The translations under genes and the position numbers were made by a program. A DNA stretch of 64,000 nt, taken from positions 35,622,501-35,686,500 of the forward strand of contig CM076144.1 of NCBI GenBank assembly GCA_038025085.1, given 5' to 3'. Below are positions 60,843 to 64,000 of the stretch, piece by piece (position 1 is the first letter of the stretch; each line of letters begins with the position of its first letter). The DNA comes from Tetragonia tetragonoides. Lineage: Eukaryota; Streptophyta; Magnoliopsida; Caryophyllales; Aizoaceae. Below the pieces are notes generated by a model. The model did no database searches and was not told where the DNA came from. It saw only the letters and a program-made list of their open reading frames with translations.

Positions 60843-60913
60843 TGCACCAGCCGGGAATCAAACCCAGGTCTGTACCGTGGCAGGGTAGTATTCTACCACT
60901 AGACCACTGGTGC
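60843..60913 (-). tRNA. tRNA-Gly(GCC), copy 2
   Basis: 71 nt with anticodon GCC in CTGCCAC. The acceptor stem GCACCAG/CTGGTGC pairs perfectly. In the anticodon stem (CTACC/GGTAC) C27:C43 is a mismatch, and the T-stem has one T:G wobble. T56 replaces the usual C, as in copy 1. It sits 169 nt past the FMO-2 stop on the opposite strand. Confidence 0.88.
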
Positions 60914-61274
60914 TGCTGTGGCTCTTTGTGGTTGATATATAATATACCGGTTCCAAGACGGTCATCACTATTATCTATTTATCTCTGTACAAAGTTTATG
61001 ATTACGGACCGCAGATACATTATTTGAAGATCCTATGTTATAGACTTATATTTGTAACAATTAGAAGCTCCATTATAGTTTTTGCGTCCAGATAGATTTT
61101 TCATAAAAGGGCGAGACTTGATCTGGTTAGCAATTTGCGCATTTCTACTAAACAAGCACCTCGCCGGAAAAAAAGAAAAAGAAATTGGTCTTAGGAAATT
61201 TGGAAGTCGTTTTACTTCAGGTAGGCGGCGTCATTATATTGCTTTTTTTTTTTTTTTGAGGGGAAGTTATATTG
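60914..61274. other. Short intergenic stretch between tRNA-Gly and the SINE
   Basis: No gene. About 61150-61206 (CTACTAAACAAGCACCTC, then an A-rich run and GTCTTAGGAAATTTG) recurs at 63945-64000. Confidence 0.5.
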
Positions 61275-61452
61275 TTTTTTTTTTGGTCTGAGACCGTCCG
61301 GTTGAATCCGGACCGAGCCGGGTGGGACACAAGGGCGGCAAAGCTCTCCCAACAAGTATTTAACACTGCTGCATTAACAGTGTCTCGAACCCGAGATTTC
61401 TGCTTAAACTAGAAAAGTCCCTTACCAACTCATCCAAATACTTGTTGGTAAA
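61275..61452 (-). mobile_element. Full-length tRNA-derived SINE
   Basis: The target duplication TTATATTG lies at 61267-61274 and 61453-61460. On the minus strand GGATGAGTTGGTAAGGGAC (A-box) is followed by TCTCGGGTTCGAGAC (B-box), a body ending GGTCTCAGACC and an A tail. All expected SINE parts are present. Confidence 0.8.
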
Positions 61453-61988
61453 TTATATTGATTTTTAAAAACACATTCTAACACACGCTCTTGGGTATTC
61501 CACGAAATAATTAGTACTACTAGAGCTGTCAAACAGGTCGGTCAGGTCGGGTTCGGTACTAACGGGTTCGGGTCATTAGCAGGTCGAGTCATAAACTTTT
61601 CGGGTTGAGAAAAGCTTGTTCATGACCCAGAACTTTCGGTATCGGGTTGACCCAACGGGTTGATGACGTCTTTAAATTAATTTTCCGAACATTAATTTCT
61701 CTTAATTTAGGTACTTAATTTTCTTAAAAAAACACAACTATATCATATGAGATACGACAGAAATATCAGCCTAAAAGACCACAAAATACATACAAAACCA
61801 CAACATAATAGCAAATAATCTTCAAATCAGGTTCATCAATATTCCAATTGTCTTCAAATAAACCAGCTTAATCAAACAAAATAAAATTCCAAGCTTCTTA
61901 AACAAATACACTCAAACAAACGGTCTTCAAATCCACCATACAAACAGCAAAGTCATTTCTTAATCCAAGTTTTTTTTTGGTGCAATTT

Positions 61989-62580
61989 CTAATCAAAGTT
62001 GAGTACACCGGCTGTCATGTCCTCGATCTCCTCGTCGTTTTCAGCACGAGGCACCCCTTTGTTACCAGATTCCTTGTTACGACTTGTCCGACTAAAATGC
62101 AACTCTACACCATCAAGTAACTTTTCACCTTCACCTGCATAACAAATAAACAATAACAAAATAAATGATTAAAATTCAAAATGCAATTCTGTAAATAAAA
62201 AGCATTATATATATGAACTTACTCTCTTCGACGTCATAGCCGTATACCCAACTACGGGTGGTGACTAAAGCCTCTGCGGTATCGGGAAGAAGGGAAGCTC
62301 TCCACTTTGTTAGGATGCGACCTCCTAAGCTAAATGTCAATTCAGATGCAACGGTTGTAATAGGAATGCTCAACAAATCTCTTGTCATTGCTGCCACTTC
62401 GGGGAACCGTTTCTCATTCTCACTCCACCATTCAAAAACATCCAACTTCACATTATGATCCAATCGATATTCCTCCAAGTATACATCAAGCTGTGACCTT
62501 TGATAACAAGGTGCATTCCCAAAAGAAGAAAATGCCCTGAACTTGTAATGTTGCCCTGAACTTGGCCAATCTCTTGTCAT
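61989..62580 (-). pseudogene. hAT transposase C-terminal part (hATC dimerisation domain), truncated
   Basis: Two exons remain: about 62223-62580 and 61989-62134, joined by GAAGAGA|GTAAGT...TGCAG|GTGAAG in matching phase. The frame contains LDVYLEEYRLD, FEWWSENEKRFP, MTRDLLSIPITTVASELTFS and ILTKWRASLLPDTAEALV, the hallmark of the hAT C-terminal dimerisation domain (RICESLEEPER/DAYSLEEPER type). The tail is acidic and ends VLNFD. The catalytic RNase H-fold and BED zinc finger are missing, so it cannot be an active transposase. Confidence 0.85.
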
Positions 62581-62620
62581 GGAACATGTAATGTTGCCCT
62601 GAACTTGGCCAATCTAAGCT
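62524..62620. repeat. ~50-bp tandem duplication at the deletion edge of the hAT element
   Basis: TGTAATGTTGCCCTGAACTT followed by GGCCAATCT occurs twice, about 48 bp apart, where recognisable transposase sequence stops. Confidence 0.6.
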
Positions 62621-63540
62621 ATTTTGGCCACAACCAAGTGTATATACCTGCTGTGTGTCCTAAATTACAACTCTCACTGCTTTCACAGTCACATTTGAGC
62701 TAATCAACAACCAATTATACCAGCTGTGGATTAGTCTAAAGTCTAAACCAACAGGCTCTAATTAACAAAAACTAAAACATAAAAATAAAAATAAAAAAAA
62801 GTTTTGTGGTAGTCCCTCTGAGAAGAATTAATTGTCATATGGTGACAGTCCCTCAAAATTAAGAACTTCATACTTTTTTGTGTAACTACAAGATCTTAAC
62901 TTTGGGGATAATATTGGGCAGATCAATCATAAATCATACAACAACAAGTCTAATATTGAAATGATAATTGATAAGAGGAAACATAATTGTGTATATATAC
63001 TGACCAACATAAAAGATGAGTAATTTTTATTTTTATTTTAACACAACCATTATTTCCCATGTCACCAACAAAACAAGGTCTATAATCCCATGCCACAGAA
63101 GACTTGAAAGTGTCATACACATTAAGCAAAGCCAAAAACCTAAATTTCTCATACAAAAATCACTAAACAACTTAAAAACAACCCTCCACATGAGTGAATG
63201 CCGTATTTCCCCAATCAAACTTCATAAACTGAATAACTACAATCAAATAAAATCAACCATTCTCCACAAAATTCCACTAATTCCCCAAAAACCACAAAAC
63301 CAAACATCAAAACATGCTCAAAGAACAGAATCTCACATTTACAACTTACAACTACCTACTTCAAACTTCTTAACTAGTATTAACCGTTGGAAAACAGGAA
63401 AACAAATGAGTAATAAATTACCTGAGGTTGGTTTAGGGAGATTGCATTAGTTGAAGCTCCTTTCTCTATTTTATGCAGTGAGATACTGAGATCAAATTGT
63501 AGAAAATTACAACATTTAAATCAAAAGTAAGCACTAGTAG

Positions 63541-63564
63541 AGAGAGAGAGAGAGAGAGAGAGAG
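63541..63564. repeat. (AG)n microsatellite inside the hAT element
   Basis: About 12 AG units near the 5' side of the element. Confidence 0.85.
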
Positions 63565-64000
63565 GTTACCAGTTGACAAGAAGGTGGCCGCCTGTGGGTG
63601 GAACTGAGGAGCAGCCGAGCAGATGGGAGATATGAGCTTGAGAGAGAGAGCAAAGAGAGGCGAGGCGACCAGAGCGAAGTGAGGAGAGAGAGAGCTGAGG
63701 TTTTGATTTTTTTAGGGTTTACTTTTTAGCTTTAGAAACTTCTCGGTGGAGGGTCTATTTTTTAAGCCTCCAACTCGTTGGGTCAAACCCGACCCGACCG
63801 AGACCCAATCCGAAATTAATCGGGTTTTCGGGTTCGGTCACTATCGTGTTTTGGATAAAATTATCGTATTTAAAATCTGTGTTTTTCGGGTTGGTAATGA
63901 GTCGGATTTCGGGTTAGATCAAATTTTGACAGCTCTAAGTATTACTAAACAAACACCTCACCAAAAAAAAGGGAAGAAATTAGTCTTAGGAAATTTGAAA

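Larger units (their letters stand above)
61521..63937 (-). mobile_element. hAT transposon deletion derivative, 2417 bp
   Basis: The terminal inverted repeats TAGAGCTGTCAAA and TTTGACAGCTCTA are exact. They are flanked by AGTACTAC (61513-61520) and AGTATTAC (63938-63945), an 8-bp duplication with one mismatch. CGGGTT/AACCCG subterminal repeats crowd both ends and suit transposase binding. The left part holds the last two transposase exons on the minus strand. The middle has lost the BED and catalytic regions. An AG microsatellite is at 63541-63564. Confidence 0.85.

Overview
This is nuclear DNA from a plant, most likely a eudicot. The evidence is GT-AG introns in every multi-exon gene, plant-specific families (group IId WRKY, DUF863, FMO GS-OX-like), AT-rich intergenic DNA and a dense mix of small plant transposons. 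I suspect Caryophyllales from the look of the repeats, but this is weak inference. There is no bacterial, viral or organellar gene content.

Layout. 3-230 is the 3' end of a C2H2 zinc-finger-type gene (+). 3000-8627 is a decayed full-length L1-type LINE (+). 9310-11402 holds three small non-autonomous elements and a simple-sequence inverted repeat. 11837-21277 is a six-exon adenine phosphoribosyltransferase gene (-), with a Helitron in its first intron. 21.8-29.2 kb is gene-poor and holds a TRIM with a hAT MITE nested in one LTR, SINEs, a second Helitron and MITEs with internal minisatellites. 29417-30581 is a group IId WRKY gene (-). 32636-35278 is a DUF863 gene (-). 37644-38823 is a giant hairpin Mutator-type element with a perfect 9-bp target duplication, just upstream of the DUF863 gene. 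42192-43812 is a four-exon F-box gene (-) whose 3' end lies in a 143-bp tandem duplication.

47964-60913 is a segmental tandem duplication. Each unit is an eight-exon FMO GS-OX-like flavin monooxygenase (+) followed by a tRNA-Gly(GCC) gene (-), with an FMO pseudogene fragment between the units. 61275-63937 is a SINE and a deleted hAT element that keeps only the last two transposase exons.

Exon boundaries were worked out by eye from GT/AG sites, reading frame and family similarity. The summed exons stay in frame to a single stop for APT (182 aa), WRKY (264 aa), DUF863 (686 aa), F-box (222 aa), FMO-1 (460 aa) and FMO-2 (458 aa).

The genes do not form one pathway. The most unusual parts are the nested palindrome element, the FMO/tRNA duplication with its datable insertions, and a recurring design of short terminal inverted repeats enclosing degenerate minisatellites.
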